64,000 bases of DNA. Source: Pontibacter pamirensis. GTDB lineage: Bacteria; Bacteroidota; Bacteroidia; Cytophagales; Hymenobacteraceae. The translations under genes were made by a program, and so were the position numbers. This document shows positions 45,735 to 56,900 of this stretch, piece after piece. A model generated the notes under the pieces. It was not told the DNA's origin. It was given only the letters and a program-made list of their open reading frames with translations, and did not search any database. Position 1 is the stretch's first letter, and each line of letters begins with the position of its first letter. The stretch is taken from positions 18,339 to 82,338 of the forward strand of contig NZ_SSNI01000031.1 of NCBI RefSeq assembly GCF_010015475.1. The letters run 5' to 3'.

Positions 45735-48700
45735 ATGAAAAAAAAATACACTACATCTCCGGTGTTCCCCAAGGGCACCCCTTTAAGTAGTTCACCACAC
45801 AAGAAAAGGCTGGCAGTACTTTTGGCAGCCTTGTGCCTGACGCAGGGGGCGGTGGAGGCTACTTCATTAAACAACTACGGTAGTGCCTGGCATGTTGTGG
45901 GGCAGGCCACAGAAGTAAGTGGAAGAGTGGTAGGCGAAGATGGCGTTGGTGTACCGGGCGCTACGGTTGTGCTAAAGGGCACCTCCATGGGTACTGCCAC
46001 AGACGTAAATGGGAACTTTACCTTAAATGTGCCAAACGGCACGGGTACTTTGGTTGTCTCTTTTATCGGTTACAAAACCCAGGAAATACCCATAAACAAC
46101 CGAGCCACCATCAATGTAACCCTTTCTACTGATGCCACAGCTCTGGAAGAAGTTGTAGTGACAGGTTATGGTACACAAAAAAAGGCCGATGTGACGGGCG
46201 CTACCGCTACTGTGGATGCCAAAGACTTGAATGCCGGGGTTATCAACAACCCCATGCAGGCCGTGCAAGGTAAAGTGGCCGGTCTTAATGTAGTTTCCGG
46301 CGGCGGCGACCCCACAAATAATCGTCCTGCTATCCGTTTAAGAGGAACATCTTCTCTGAGCGCTAACGCAGAACCTCTGATTGTGATTGACGGTGTGGCT
46401 GGAGCTGATTTAAATACTGTAGCGCCAGAAGATATTGCCTCCATGGATGTTCTGAAAGATGCATCCGCTGCTGCTATATATGGTTCCAGGGGATCAAACG
46501 GTGTAATCATCATAACCACTAAGCGTGGTATAGCCGGTAAAACGACTGTTGAACTGAGCAGTTATGTAGGACTGGAACAAGTTTCAAACACGCTGCCTTT
46601 CTTGTCTCCGGAAGAATATGTCGCTAAACTAAGTGAAGTTGGACTGGATGTTAGTGCCTATGACTATGGAGCCCGTACCGATTGGTTTGATGCAATTACC
46701 CGTAGTGCTTATAGCCAGAACTACAACGTGGCAGTATCCGGAGGCACAGGAGATTTTAACTACCGTGGTTCTGTGGTGTACCTCGATCAGCCGGGTGTTG
46801 CTTTAAATTCAGGCTTCGATCGTTTAAATGCCCGCCTTAATTTAACTCAAAAGGCCCTGAACGATAAACTGGAAGTGCAGTTGTTATTGTCGCAGCAGAT
46901 AAGCAACAAAAATTACGTAGATTATTTTGCTTTCCTGGCGGCTGGAAGGCTTAATCCAACCTTCCCGATTTATAATGACAACGGTACTTATCTGCAACCA
47001 GGAGTTGAAGGTTTTGATGAATACAATGGCGAACGCTTGCCTGGAGGCTTTGAAATTGAAAATCCGGTGGCGCGTATGAATCAGTTAACAAATGAAGCCC
47101 GGGAAAAGCAGACGCTGGCCAACCTGAAGGCTTTTCTAGAGCCTGTTGAAGGATTGAAGTTTGGGGTGAATACCTCTATTAACAATTTTAACAGGAATTA
47201 CGGATTTTTCCGGCCAAGTATCTGGAAGGCCAATGGCAACGACATAGCGTATGCCCGCCGTGAGCAGCGAGAAGTAATAGACATGTTGACGGAACTCACA
47301 GCGCAATATGAAGGAGAGGCCGGTGACCACAACTACTCTTTTTTAGCGGGTTATACATACCAAAAGTTATCAAACGAAGGCTTTAGCGCTGGTAACAGCA
47401 GATTCCCGGATGCCTTCGGGTACCATAACATTGGTGCTGGTAACGCAAACATCGATGAAACCAACTCCACCAACAGAGAGGTAGGTTCTTATAAATCGGA
47501 GGCTATTCTGGTCGGAATCATTGGCCGCGTAAACTACTCCTACAAAGATAAATACTTGTTGACGTCAAATATCCGGCGCGACGGCTCTTCCCGTTTTGGT
47601 ACAAACAACCAGTGGGGATGGTTTCCGTCAGTGTCGGTTGGATGGCGCATCATGCAGGAGGAATTTATGCAAGGCGTTACTTTTATAGATGACCTGAAAC
47701 TGCGTGTAGGATATGGTGTAACAGGTAACCAGGAGGGTATAGCCGATTATGCTGCCAGGCAGATATTTGCCCCAAGTGGTACTTACCCAACCAATGGAGG
47801 TTTTCAAACAGCCTACGGTTATGGTCAGAATGCCAATCCTGACCTGAGATGGGAAACTTCGGCTATGACCAATATCGGAGCGGATTTTTCTTTCCTGAAT
47901 GGCCGCCTGAGTGGTTCCCTGGAGTTTTATAACAAAGACACTGAAGACTTGCTGTTCAATTACCCGATATTTATCGGACAAAAGTACGGTTCGGACGGGC
48001 TTACAGCGGTAACAAATAATCTCCTGGCAAACGTGGGCGAGATCAACAACAAAGGTGTAGAACTGGCCCTAAGCTATCAGGTAGTGGCTGAGGGTGATTT
48101 TCAGTGGAGTACAGATCTGAACCTGGCGCATAACAGAAATGAAATCGTTTCTCTTAGCTCCGACATTTTTCAATATGATGTCACCTCGCCGAGAACCTAT
48201 GGTGGCTTCGGTAGTGGTCAGGGTGGTATCGCGCAGCCAGTTGTGCTACAGGAGGGCTATCCTGTTGGCCAGTTCTTTGGACCAATATTCGAGCGTTTTG
48301 GTACTGCAGTTGATGATGATGGGAATACGAGCCCTGTCTACATCTGGCGTGACATTAATGGTGATGGAGAGATTGATCCTTTCGGTGAAGACCGTACGTA
48401 TATAGGCGATGCTAACCCTGACCTGACTTTTGGATGGGGTAATAATTTTAGCTATAAGCGCTTTAACTTTAACTTTCTGTTAAGAGGTGCTGTAGGCCAC
48501 CAGATCGTAAATGGTCCTTATATCTATTCTGCTAACCCTAACCGTTTCCCAGGTAATAACGCGCTTGAGGATGCGTTTGAAACCGGAATTCCGGAAGGCT
48601 TATCTCCTGCCTTTTCAGACATGTGGGTAGAAGACGGTGATTTTGTGCGACTTGATAACTTCAGACTTTCCTATTCTTTGCCAAGCTTCTGGAAGTACAT

Positions 48701-48905
48701 GAACAATGCTCAGGTATATGTTGCAGGTAATAACACGTTTGTAATTACCGGTTACCGTGGTATTGACCCAGAGCCAAGACTTGGCGCGACGCGTGACATC
48801 TATGGGGGAGGCGATATCAATGTGAACCTCTCTCCTGGTGTAGAACCAGTTACCTTCTATCCAAGAACACGTTCATTTGTTCTTGGAGTTGCTTTAACCT
48901 TATAA
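45735..48905 (+). CDS. SusC/RagA-type TonB-linked outer-membrane transporter
   Basis: A 1056-residue TonB-dependent importer. After a signal-like segment (~25-45) comes a carboxypeptidase-D-like domain (VSGRVVGEDGVGVPGATVVL, then GNFTL...VSFIGYKTQEI). The plug follows (ALEEVVVTGYGTQKKADVTG, IRLRGTSSLSANAEPLIVIDG, SMDVLKDASAAAIYGSRGSNG), then a large barrel ending in TRSFVLGVALTL. It pairs with the SusD gene 57 bp downstream to bring in a bulky substrate. No anti-sigma or sigma gene is next to it, so control is not visible. Substrate unknown. The linked genes are UnbV-type and haloperoxidase-type, not glycosidases. Confidence 0.93.
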   Translation: MKKKYTTSPVFPKGTPLSSSPHKKRLAVLLAALCLTQGAVEATSLNNYGSAWHVVGQATEVSGRVVGEDGVGVPGATVVLKGTSMGTATDVNGNFTLNVPNGTGTLVVSFIGYKTQEIPINNRATINVTLSTDATALEEVVVTGYGTQKKADVTGATATVDAKDLNAGVINNPMQAVQGKVAGLNVVSGGGDPTNNRPAIRLRGTSSLSANAEPLIVIDGVAGADLNTVAPEDIASMDVLKDASAAAIYGSRGSNGVIIITTKRGIAGKTTVELSSYVGLEQVSNTLPFLSPEEYVAKLSEVGLDVSAYDYGARTDWFDAITRSAYSQNYNVAVSGGTGDFNYRGSVVYLDQPGVALNSGFDRLNARLNLTQKALNDKLEVQLLLSQQISNKNYVDYFAFLAAGRLNPTFPIYNDNGTYLQPGVEGFDEYNGERLPGGFEIENPVARMNQLTNEAREKQTLANLKAFLEPVEGLKFGVNTSINNFNRNYGFFRPSIWKANGNDIAYARREQREVIDMLTELTAQYEGEAGDHNYSFLAGYTYQKLSNEGFSAGNSRFPDAFGYHNIGAGNANIDETNSTNREVGSYKSEAILVGIIGRVNYSYKDKYLLTSNIRRDGSSRFGTNNQWGWFPSVSVGWRIMQEEFMQGVTFIDDLKLRVGYGVTGNQEGIADYAARQIFAPSGTYPTNGGFQTAYGYGQNANPDLRWETSAMTNIGADFSFLNGRLSGSLEFYNKDTEDLLFNYPIFIGQKYGSDGLTAVTNNLLANVGEINNKGVELALSYQVVAEGDFQWSTDLNLAHNRNEIVSLSSDIFQYDVTSPRTYGGFGSGQGGIAQPVVLQEGYPVGQFFGPIFERFGTAVDDDGNTSPVYIWRDINGDGEIDPFGEDRTYIGDANPDLTFGWGNNFSYKRFNFNFLLRGAVGHQIVNGPYIYSANPNRFPGNNALEDAFETGIPEGLSPAFSDMWVEDGDFVRLDNFRLSYSLPSFWKYMNNAQVYVAGNNTFVITGYRGIDPEPRLGATRDIYGGGDINVNLSPGVEPVTFYPRTRSFVLGVALTL

Positions 48906-48962
48906 AGAAAAGCCAACACATTAGCTTTAAGAAGCATTTAAGCAAATAATGAGATTTACTTT

Positions 48963-50483
48963 ATGAAAAAATATACTTATAAGCAATTCATGACGGCTGC
49001 ATCCATTGCAACCATGCTGCTGGGGATTCAGGCCTGTGATCTGGATGCAGAGGTCTTTGACCAGGCAGAAGCAGGAAGATTTCCCCGTAATGAGCAGGAA
49101 CTCCTCTCTACGGTAGGTGCTACTTATGGCCGACTGCGTGGCTATTACGACCCGGTTACGGTTTTGAATACGGCAACCACTGACGAAATGGTGGTACCTA
49201 CACGTGGGCCGGACTGGTACGACAATGGCACCTGGCAACAGATGGCCAAACACGAATGGACCCCGGTTTCTCCTGGGCAGATCAATGGTTCCTGGGAGTG
49301 GGCATATGGTATTGTTGCCAACGCGAATATAAACCTGGTGGCTCTTGAAGAAAGTGAATTAGAAGTACAGGGTAAAGAAACTGTTGTTGCAGAAGTAAAA
49401 ATGCTGCGTGCTTTCGCTTACTTCTTCCTGTTGGACATGTTCGGTAACGTTCCTCTTCTTACAGAAGATACTGCGACGGGTAACGCTACCCAGGCTACCC
49501 GGCAGGAAGTGTTCTCTTTTGTTGAGAGTCAGATTCTGGAGGCAATTCCAGATCTAAGGGATGAGAAAGGAGCAGCTATGTATGGGCGTTTTTCACAGGC
49601 AGCCGCTTATACGTTATTGGCTAAGCTTTACCTGAATGCAGAAGTATACACCGGCACACCACGTTGGGAGGACGCCCTCGAAGCAACAAATGCGGTTATA
49701 AATGCTGAAGCAGACTATTCGCTGAACCCTAACTTCCTGGAGAACTTCTCTGTGAGCAATCAGAATATTTATCAGGAGAATATCTTCACCATACCTTTCG
49801 ATAAGATTCTTGCAACTGGAATGAACTGGCAAATGAGAACCCTGCATTATTCTTTGGGTTCTGCTTATGGTCTAAGCAATAACCCCTGGAATGGCTTTGC
49901 CACCAGAGCTGAATTCTATAACAAGTTTTCGGACGATGATCAGCGTAAAGATATGTGGCTTGTGGGCCCACAAACAGATAGATCCGGCAATGTTATCACG
50001 TTTGTAGATGCTGTGGATGGTGAAAGCAAGCCGCTGAATTTCACGCCGCAGATATCGTCGCTGGAGAGAGCTTTCGGAAATGAAGGCGTGCGAAATGTGA
50101 AGTATGAAGTACAGCAGAACAACCCCCGCGTTAATCAGGATAACGACTTTGTCGTTTTCCGATATGCAGATGTGTTGCTGATGAAAGCAGAGGCTCTTCT
50201 ACGCTTAGGTAACGTCACAGAAGCTGTAGAACTGGTAAATGAAGTTCGTGCTCGTGCCGGGGTTGATCCATTTACAACCTTAACACTGGAAATGTTGCTG
50301 GAAGAGCGAGGCAGAGAGTTAGCCTGGGAAGGATGGCGCAGAAATGACCTGATCCGTTTTGGTGAGTTTACAGGCAGTACCTGGCAGTTTAAGAACAACA
50401 CGCAGGATTTTCGTAAACTTTTCCCTATCCCGAACCAACAGCTGTCTAACAATCCGAACCTGGTACAAAATCCTGGATACTAG
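48963..50483 (+). CDS. SusD/RagB-type outer-membrane lipoprotein
   Basis: A 506-residue SusD-like lipoprotein. The signal peptide has Cys near residue 25 (GIQACDLDAE). TPR-like helices follow (VAEVKMLRAFAYFFLLDMFG), with the conserved C-terminal WEGWRRNDLIRFGEFTG and ending NPGY. It would form the substrate-binding lid over the SusC barrel encoded just upstream. A terminator hairpin follows at 50521. Confidence 0.93.
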   Translation: MKKYTYKQFMTAASIATMLLGIQACDLDAEVFDQAEAGRFPRNEQELLSTVGATYGRLRGYYDPVTVLNTATTDEMVVPTRGPDWYDNGTWQQMAKHEWTPVSPGQINGSWEWAYGIVANANINLVALEESELEVQGKETVVAEVKMLRAFAYFFLLDMFGNVPLLTEDTATGNATQATRQEVFSFVESQILEAIPDLRDEKGAAMYGRFSQAAAYTLLAKLYLNAEVYTGTPRWEDALEATNAVINAEADYSLNPNFLENFSVSNQNIYQENIFTIPFDKILATGMNWQMRTLHYSLGSAYGLSNNPWNGFATRAEFYNKFSDDDQRKDMWLVGPQTDRSGNVITFVDAVDGESKPLNFTPQISSLERAFGNEGVRNVKYEVQQNNPRVNQDNDFVVFRYADVLLMKAEALLRLGNVTEAVELVNEVRARAGVDPFTTLTLEMLLEERGRELAWEGWRRNDLIRFGEFTGSTWQFKNNTQDFRKLFPIPNQQLSNNPNLVQNPGY

Positions 50484-50520
50484 CAGGTTATTGAACTAAA
50501 AAGCTCTTATTATTTTTACC

Positions 50521-50555
50521 AAGAAAGCAAGTTGTATAACTTGCTTTCTTTCTTT
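50521..50555 (+). terminator. terminator after SusD
   Basis: AAGAAAGCAAGTT (50521-50533) pairs perfectly with AACTTGCTTTCTT (50538-50550), 4-nt loop, then T-rich. It may end the SusCD transcript before the UnbV genes, or attenuate it. Confidence 0.85.
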
Positions 50556-50605
50556 AGATTTAAAAGAACGCAACGTGCTTCCTACTGCGGGAGACAGCTT
50601 ACATT

Positions 50606-53600
50606 ATGTCCCGGACTTACCTACAATCCATATCCTTCGCTCTTATAGTCAGTTCGTGCTTTGCCTGCAGTAAAAAAGCGGAACCGGAGCAAGACACCCT
50701 TTTTGAGGAGCTCTCTGCAGCCAGCACAAACATTGACTTCGTCAACAAAGTGGAAAGCTCGGAGGAGATGAATATCTTTAACTACCGCAATTTCTACAAT
50801 GGCGGCGGCGTAGCTATTGGGGATATCAACAACGATGGACTGCCAGACATCTACCTGACTGCGAACACCGGGAAAAACCGCCTTTACCTGAACAAAGGCA
50901 ACCTGCAGTTTGAAGATATAACAGAGCAGGCAGGGGTTGGGGGAAATCAAGCTTGGAGCACGGGAGTGACCATGGCCGATGTAAACGGCGACGGCTACCT
51001 CGATATTTATGTGTGCAATGCCGGGGAAGTAAACGGCGATAACCGCAAAAATGAGCTCTTTATCAACAGTGGGGCTGCCGGCAATGGAGTGCCTGCTTTT
51101 ACGGAGCAAGCTACCGCTTATGACCTAGGTGATGAAGGTTACTCCACCCACGCTACGTTTTTCGATTATGACCGGGACGGTGACCTGGATGTATACCTGC
51201 TCAACAACAGTTCGTATCCGGTAGGGAGCCTGGGCTACACCAACCTGCGTGAGCGGCGGGATGCCTTGGGCGGTGACAAACTGCTTCGAAACGACGACGG
51301 CAAGTTTACAGACGTTAGCGAAGCGGCCGGTATATATGGCAGCCTCATCGGCTTTGGGCTTGGCATTACGATTGGAGATGTAAACAATGACAACTGGCCC
51401 GATATCTTTATCTCCAACGATTTCTACGAGCGGGATTACCTGTACATCAACAACCACAACGGCACCTTTACAGAAGCCAGCAAAGCATGGATGCCGCACG
51501 AAAGCCTTTCCTCAATGGGAGCTGATATTGCAGACCTCAACAACGATGGCAACCAGGATATATTTGTGACAGACATGCTGCCCGGAGACGATGTAAGGCT
51601 GAAAAGAACATCCGTTTTTGAGAATTACGACTTGCAGCAGCTCAAACTCTCCCGCGACTTTCATCACCAGTACATGCAGAACATGCTGCACCTCAACAAC
51701 GGCGACAGCACCTTTAGCGAAGTAGCCCGACTGGCTGGCGTGCACGCCACCGACTGGAGCTGGGGTGCCTTGCTCTTTGATATGGACAACGATGGCCTGA
51801 AGGATATTTTTGTTGCCAACGGCATATACCAGGACCTGACTGACCAGGACTTTGTGAATTTCCTGGGAAACGAAGAAACCATGCGCAAGGCCATGACAGG
51901 CGGCGGGTACAACTATAACAAAGAGCTCATCTCTAAAATGACGTCCACGCCCATTCCAAATTACGCTTTCCAAAACAAGGGCAATCTGGAGTTCTCAAAT
52001 CAGGCTGATGCGTGGGGGCTGGGCAAACCCGGTTTCTCAAACGGCGCCGCCTACGGCGATCTTGACAACGATGGTGATCTGGATCTGGTGGTGAACAACG
52101 TGAACATGCCGGTTTCTATCTACAAAAACAAAGCCTCTGAAAAACTCAAAAATCACTTCCTGCGCGTGAAGCTGAAGGGTACTGGCAAGAACCTGAATGG
52201 CATCGGCGCAAAAATTTACGTGTACCAACCAAGCAAAACAGTATACCTGCAGCAGATGCCAAACCGTGGCTTTGAATCGTCTGTGGACCTGACGCTGGTG
52301 TTTGGCCTTGGAAAGGAGAATGTGATTGATTCTGTGAAAGTCATATGGCCGGACGATAAGATGCAGGTACTGCAGCGCGTGAAGCATGACCAGGAGATAA
52401 CCCTGCAGTACGAGCAGGCAGACCAGTTATTTCTGCCAGGGGCAGCCACACCAAACAAACCTTTTTATGATGCCACACAAGAGGTGAAGCTGGATTATAC
52501 GCACCAGGAAAGCAATTTCGTGGACTATAATCGGGATGCCCTGCTTAAGCAAATGTTTTCTACGCAAGGGCCGGCGATGGCCGTGGGCGATGTGACCGGC
52601 GACGGTCTGGAGGATGTATATGTAGGCGGAGCATCCGGAGGAGCTAAGAAGCTTTTTGTGCAGCAGAAAGACGGAACGTTCAGGGAAAGCACCACAACAG
52701 TTTTTGAAGAGGCTACCGCTTCTGAGGATGTAGCTGCCAAATTCTTTGATGCCGACAAAGACGGTGACCTCGACCTAATCGTGGTGACAGGCAGCAACGA
52801 GTTTGGTGCTAACGCACCGGAACTCCTGGACCGGCTTTACATAAACGACGGCAAAGGAAATTTTACCAAGGATACACGGCTTCCGAATATCAATACCAAT
52901 GCTTCGAGTGTGGCCATAGCTGATTTTGATCAGGATGGCGATTTAGACTTGTTTATTGGGGGGCGCATGGTGCCGGGAGGCTATGGCTATGATGCGCCCA
53001 GCTATTTATATATTAACGATGGTACCGGTAGCTTCAAAAACTACACAAAACGCTACCTTCCTGCAAATGAACTCGGTATGATTACGGATGCGGCCTGGGT
53101 AGATCTGAACGGGGACAAGTTTCCAGAGCTTGTTGTGGTGGGAGATTGGATGCCAGTTACGATTTACACCAACAACAAAGGCAGGAGCCTGAGCGAAAAG
53201 TATGAAGTGCCTAACTCAGCCGGATGGTGGAACGCCATCAAAGCTGCTGACATAGATAGCGACGGTGATATGGATTTCATTCTGGGGAATCTGGGCCGAA
53301 ACAGCCGTATCGTTGCAAGCCAGGATCAGCCAGTGGAGCTGTATGTGCATGATTTTGAAAACAATGGTACGGTGGAGCAAATTATCAACTGCTACACGGA
53401 AGACGGCAAAGCCTACCCCATGGTACTGAAACAGGATTTGCAGCGGCAGGTGCCAAGCATCAAGAAGAAGTTTGTTAAATACACTGATTATGCCGGAAAG
53501 CAAATCCACGAAATTCTACCGGAAGAAGAGCTGAAAGCAGCAGTGGTCAAGAAGGTGGAGAATCCGAACTCCTCTCTTTTGATCAACAAAGGAAACATGA

Positions 53601-53932
53601 AGTTCTCCCTGGAGGCGCTGCCGGTAGAGGTACAGTTCTCTCCGATACATGGCATCGAAACTTTAGACTATAACCAGGATGGCCATCTGGACATCCTTCT
53701 GGCCGGGAATTTCTATGATGTACTGCCGGAAATAGGGCAATACGATGCTAACTACGGCCTGCTGCTGGAAGGGACGGGAAAAGGAAAGTTTGAGGTTAAA
53801 AGCCCGAAGAATACCGGTTTTTTCACGAAAGGACAGGTTCGCAAAATGCAGCAGGTAAAGGGGGCGAATGGACAGACATATCTTCTGCTAGCCAAAAACA
53901 ATGACAGGCTTCAGGTTTTCAGCTTTCGATAG
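50606..53932 (+). CDS. FG-GAP/VCBS-repeat and ASPIC/UnbV-domain protein 1 (CRTAC1-like)
   Basis: A 1108-residue exported protein (signal peptide with a lipobox-like Cys near residue 22). Residues ~60-520 and ~640-880 hold FG-GAP beta-propeller repeats with Ca-binding DxDxDG loops (GDINNDGLPDIY, FFDYDRDGDLDVY, YGDLDNDGDLDLV, FDADKDGDLDLI). An ASPIC/UnbV domain at ~530-610 has GIGAKIYVY, MPNRGFESS and VKVIWPDDKMQVL. The name comes from UnbV, and the binding partner is unknown. A second protein of the same design follows at 53994, and a SusC/SusD pair precedes. The set is probably one surface or periplasmic system. Confidence 0.87.
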   Translation: MSRTYLQSISFALIVSSCFACSKKAEPEQDTLFEELSAASTNIDFVNKVESSEEMNIFNYRNFYNGGGVAIGDINNDGLPDIYLTANTGKNRLYLNKGNLQFEDITEQAGVGGNQAWSTGVTMADVNGDGYLDIYVCNAGEVNGDNRKNELFINSGAAGNGVPAFTEQATAYDLGDEGYSTHATFFDYDRDGDLDVYLLNNSSYPVGSLGYTNLRERRDALGGDKLLRNDDGKFTDVSEAAGIYGSLIGFGLGITIGDVNNDNWPDIFISNDFYERDYLYINNHNGTFTEASKAWMPHESLSSMGADIADLNNDGNQDIFVTDMLPGDDVRLKRTSVFENYDLQQLKLSRDFHHQYMQNMLHLNNGDSTFSEVARLAGVHATDWSWGALLFDMDNDGLKDIFVANGIYQDLTDQDFVNFLGNEETMRKAMTGGGYNYNKELISKMTSTPIPNYAFQNKGNLEFSNQADAWGLGKPGFSNGAAYGDLDNDGDLDLVVNNVNMPVSIYKNKASEKLKNHFLRVKLKGTGKNLNGIGAKIYVYQPSKTVYLQQMPNRGFESSVDLTLVFGLGKENVIDSVKVIWPDDKMQVLQRVKHDQEITLQYEQADQLFLPGAATPNKPFYDATQEVKLDYTHQESNFVDYNRDALLKQMFSTQGPAMAVGDVTGDGLEDVYVGGASGGAKKLFVQQKDGTFRESTTTVFEEATASEDVAAKFFDADKDGDLDLIVVTGSNEFGANAPELLDRLYINDGKGNFTKDTRLPNINTNASSVAIADFDQDGDLDLFIGGRMVPGGYGYDAPSYLYINDGTGSFKNYTKRYLPANELGMITDAAWVDLNGDKFPELVVVGDWMPVTIYTNNKGRSLSEKYEVPNSAGWWNAIKAADIDSDGDMDFILGNLGRNSRIVASQDQPVELYVHDFENNGTVEQIINCYTEDGKAYPMVLKQDLQRQVPSIKKKFVKYTDYAGKQIHEILPEEELKAAVVKKVENPNSSLLINKGNMKFSLEALPVEVQFSPIHGIETLDYNQDGHLDILLAGNFYDVLPEIGQYDANYGLLLEGTGKGKFEVKSPKNTGFFTKGQVRKMQQVKGANGQTYLLLAKNNDRLQVFSFR

Positions 53933-53993
53933 AAAAAGTAGCTGAGCACCTTTTCGCCTGATTTTTACGCTTACAATTTTTGTTTCGCCGCTT

Positions 53994-56900
53994 ATGCATC
54001 ACATCATTACCCTATCAACCAAACAGAGCACCAGCCGATGGGCGGCAATGGGTGCATTAGTTTGTGCCTTTGCATCCTTGATTTCTTTTTCCGGCTGCCA
54101 GAGCAAAGCAGATGTGGGAGAGAACGCCCTTTTTGAACTCGTAGATTCTACTCAAACGAACATCAGCTTCATAAACCAGTTGCAAGAGACAGACCAGCTG
54201 AACATCCTGAGCTACCTGTATTTCTACAATGGTGCAGGCGTAGCGGCCGGAGACCTCAACAACGACGGTCTGACAGATTTATACTTCGTTTCGAACCAGG
54301 GGAAAAACAAGCTCTACCTGAACAAAGGAAACTTCAAGTTTGATGATGTATCCGAAGCAGCCGGGGTAGAAGGCTATTCTGATTGGCAGACTGGCGTGAC
54401 CATGGCCGATGTAAACGGCGACGGATGGCTGGATATATACGTATGCGCCGTGGGCGATTATAAAGGCCTGGAAGGAGCCAATGAGCTCTACATCAACAAC
54501 GGCCCTGATACAGACGGTCAGGTGACCTTCACGGAAATGGCCGCTGACTACGGCCTCGACTTTACTGGTTTCTCTACTCAGGTCGCTTTCTTTGACTATG
54601 ACCGTGACGGTGATCTGGATATGTACCTGCTCAACCACGCCGTGCACACCTCCCGCAGCTACGACCGCGTAACGGCGCGTAACCTGCGCAACAACGAAGC
54701 AGGCGATGTGCTTTACGAGAACCAGTTGATTTCCGCTGAGGGAACAGCGCCACAGGGACAGGTGGTGAAGTTCAAAGACGTAAGCGAAAAGGCCGGCATA
54801 TATGGTGCCGCCATGGGCTACGGATTGGGGGTGGTGGTATCAGACCTGAACAATGATGGCTGGGACGATATCTATGTATCCAATGATTTTCACGAAGACG
54901 ACTACTACTACCTCAACAACGGTGACGGCACTTTTACTGAAAGTGTAAAAGAACACTTCCGGCACCTGAGCAGGTTTTCCATGGGGTGCGACGCAGCAGA
55001 TATGAACAACGACGGCTATCCTGACGTGATGACGCTCGACATGTACCCGGAGGACGAGGTGGTGGAAAAGACATCTATGGGAGAAGATCCTTTTGATATC
55101 TTTCTCTATAAGCTGCAGTTCGGGTACTTTAACCAATACAGCCGCAACTGCCTGCAGTTAAGCCACGCGGGCCAGAAGTTCTCTGATGTAGGGCTTATGG
55201 CGGGTGTAGCGGCTACGGACTGGAGCTGGAGCACTTTGCTGGCGGATTATGATAACGATGGCATCAAGGATATCTTCATCTCAAACGGCATTGTGCGGCG
55301 GCCAAACAACATGGATTATGTTAAGTTCGCCTCCTCTGATTCTATGCTCCATGCTCCCCAGATATCAAAAGCCCTGGATCAGAAAGCGGTGAATATGATG
55401 CCGGATGGAAAGGTGCATAATTACCTCTACAAAGGCAGCGACAGCCTGCAGTTTAGTGATAAATCGCTGAGCTGGGGCTTTGCGGAGCCTACCATTTCTA
55501 ACGGGGCTGTTTATGCTGATTTAGATAATGACGGAGATTTGGAACTTATTACCAACAACATCAACCAACCGGCTGGTATCTACAGAAATAAAGGCGAAAA
55601 GCTGCTCCATAATAATTACCTGAAAGTAAAGCTGAAAGGGGATAAGCTAAATTCCTTTGGCTATGGAGCAAAAGTGTTGCTCAAGAGCAAGGGTAGGGTA
55701 CAGGTGCAGCAGCTCATGCCCACCCGCGGTTTTATGTCGTCTGTAGAGCCCGTTTTAAACTTTGGCCTGGGTAAGCTTACCAGTGTAGATACGCTGGTGG
55801 TGATATGGGGAAACCAGCAGGTGGAGCTGAAAACGAACATCGAAGCAAACACCACGCTGGTGCTGGAAGAAGCTGCAGCACAACATCCGGCTGCCACATA
55901 CTACAGCCTGTTCCAGACGCCAAATCCTTTATACGAAGAGGTGACGGAGACTTTCCAGGTGAATTTTAAACACAAGGAAAACAGCTATCTCGATTTTTAC
56001 CGCGAAAGCCTCATTCCTTTCCAGACATCCACTGAAGGACCAAAAATTGCCGTGGGCGATGTGAACGGCGACGGTCTCGACGACTTTTATATTGGCGGCG
56101 CGAAGTGGCAGGCCGGTGCGCTTTATATGCAGCAGGAAGATGGTGATTTTACAGCCACGAACGAGGCAATTTTTCAAGCTGATTCTGTTTATGAAGATGT
56201 GGATGCCATCTTCTTCGATGCCAACAACGACAAGCACCCGGACCTGTATGTGGTCAGCGGCGGGAACGAGTTCTATGGCAACATGAAAGAGCAGTTCGAT
56301 CGCCTGTACCTGAACGATGGAAAAGGCAACTTTACGCGGAGCCACACACTGCCTGCCATGTATGATAACAAAAGTTGCGTACGCCCTTTCGACTTTGACA
56401 ATGACGGAGACCTGGACCTGTTTGTAGGAGGCCGTGTGCTGGGCTATCAGTATGGAAATTCGCCTAACTCTTACCTGCTCGTAAACGACGGCAAGGGCCG
56501 CTTCTCAGACAAAACCGACGCTCTGGCTCCTGAATTGCGCAAGGCCGGCATGATAACCGATGGCGTATGGGCAGATTATGACAACGACGGAGCAGCAGAC
56601 CTGATTGTATCAGGTGACTGGATGCCACTGACTGTTTTCAGGAACAAAGGCAACAGCTTTGAGAAAGTAACGGACAGCAACGGATTAAACCAGGCAGTGG
56701 GTTTCTGGCAAACAGTGAAAGCCGCCGATTTCGACAACGACGGAGACATCGACCTGATTGCCGGAAACCTGGGCACCAACACCAAGTTCAGGAAGGAAGG
56801 AGGAGGGGCACTGAGAATGTATGTAAAGGACATTGATGCCAATGAAAGCCTGGACCATATCCTGGCCTATAGCCTGAACAACAACTGGTATCCGGTGGCC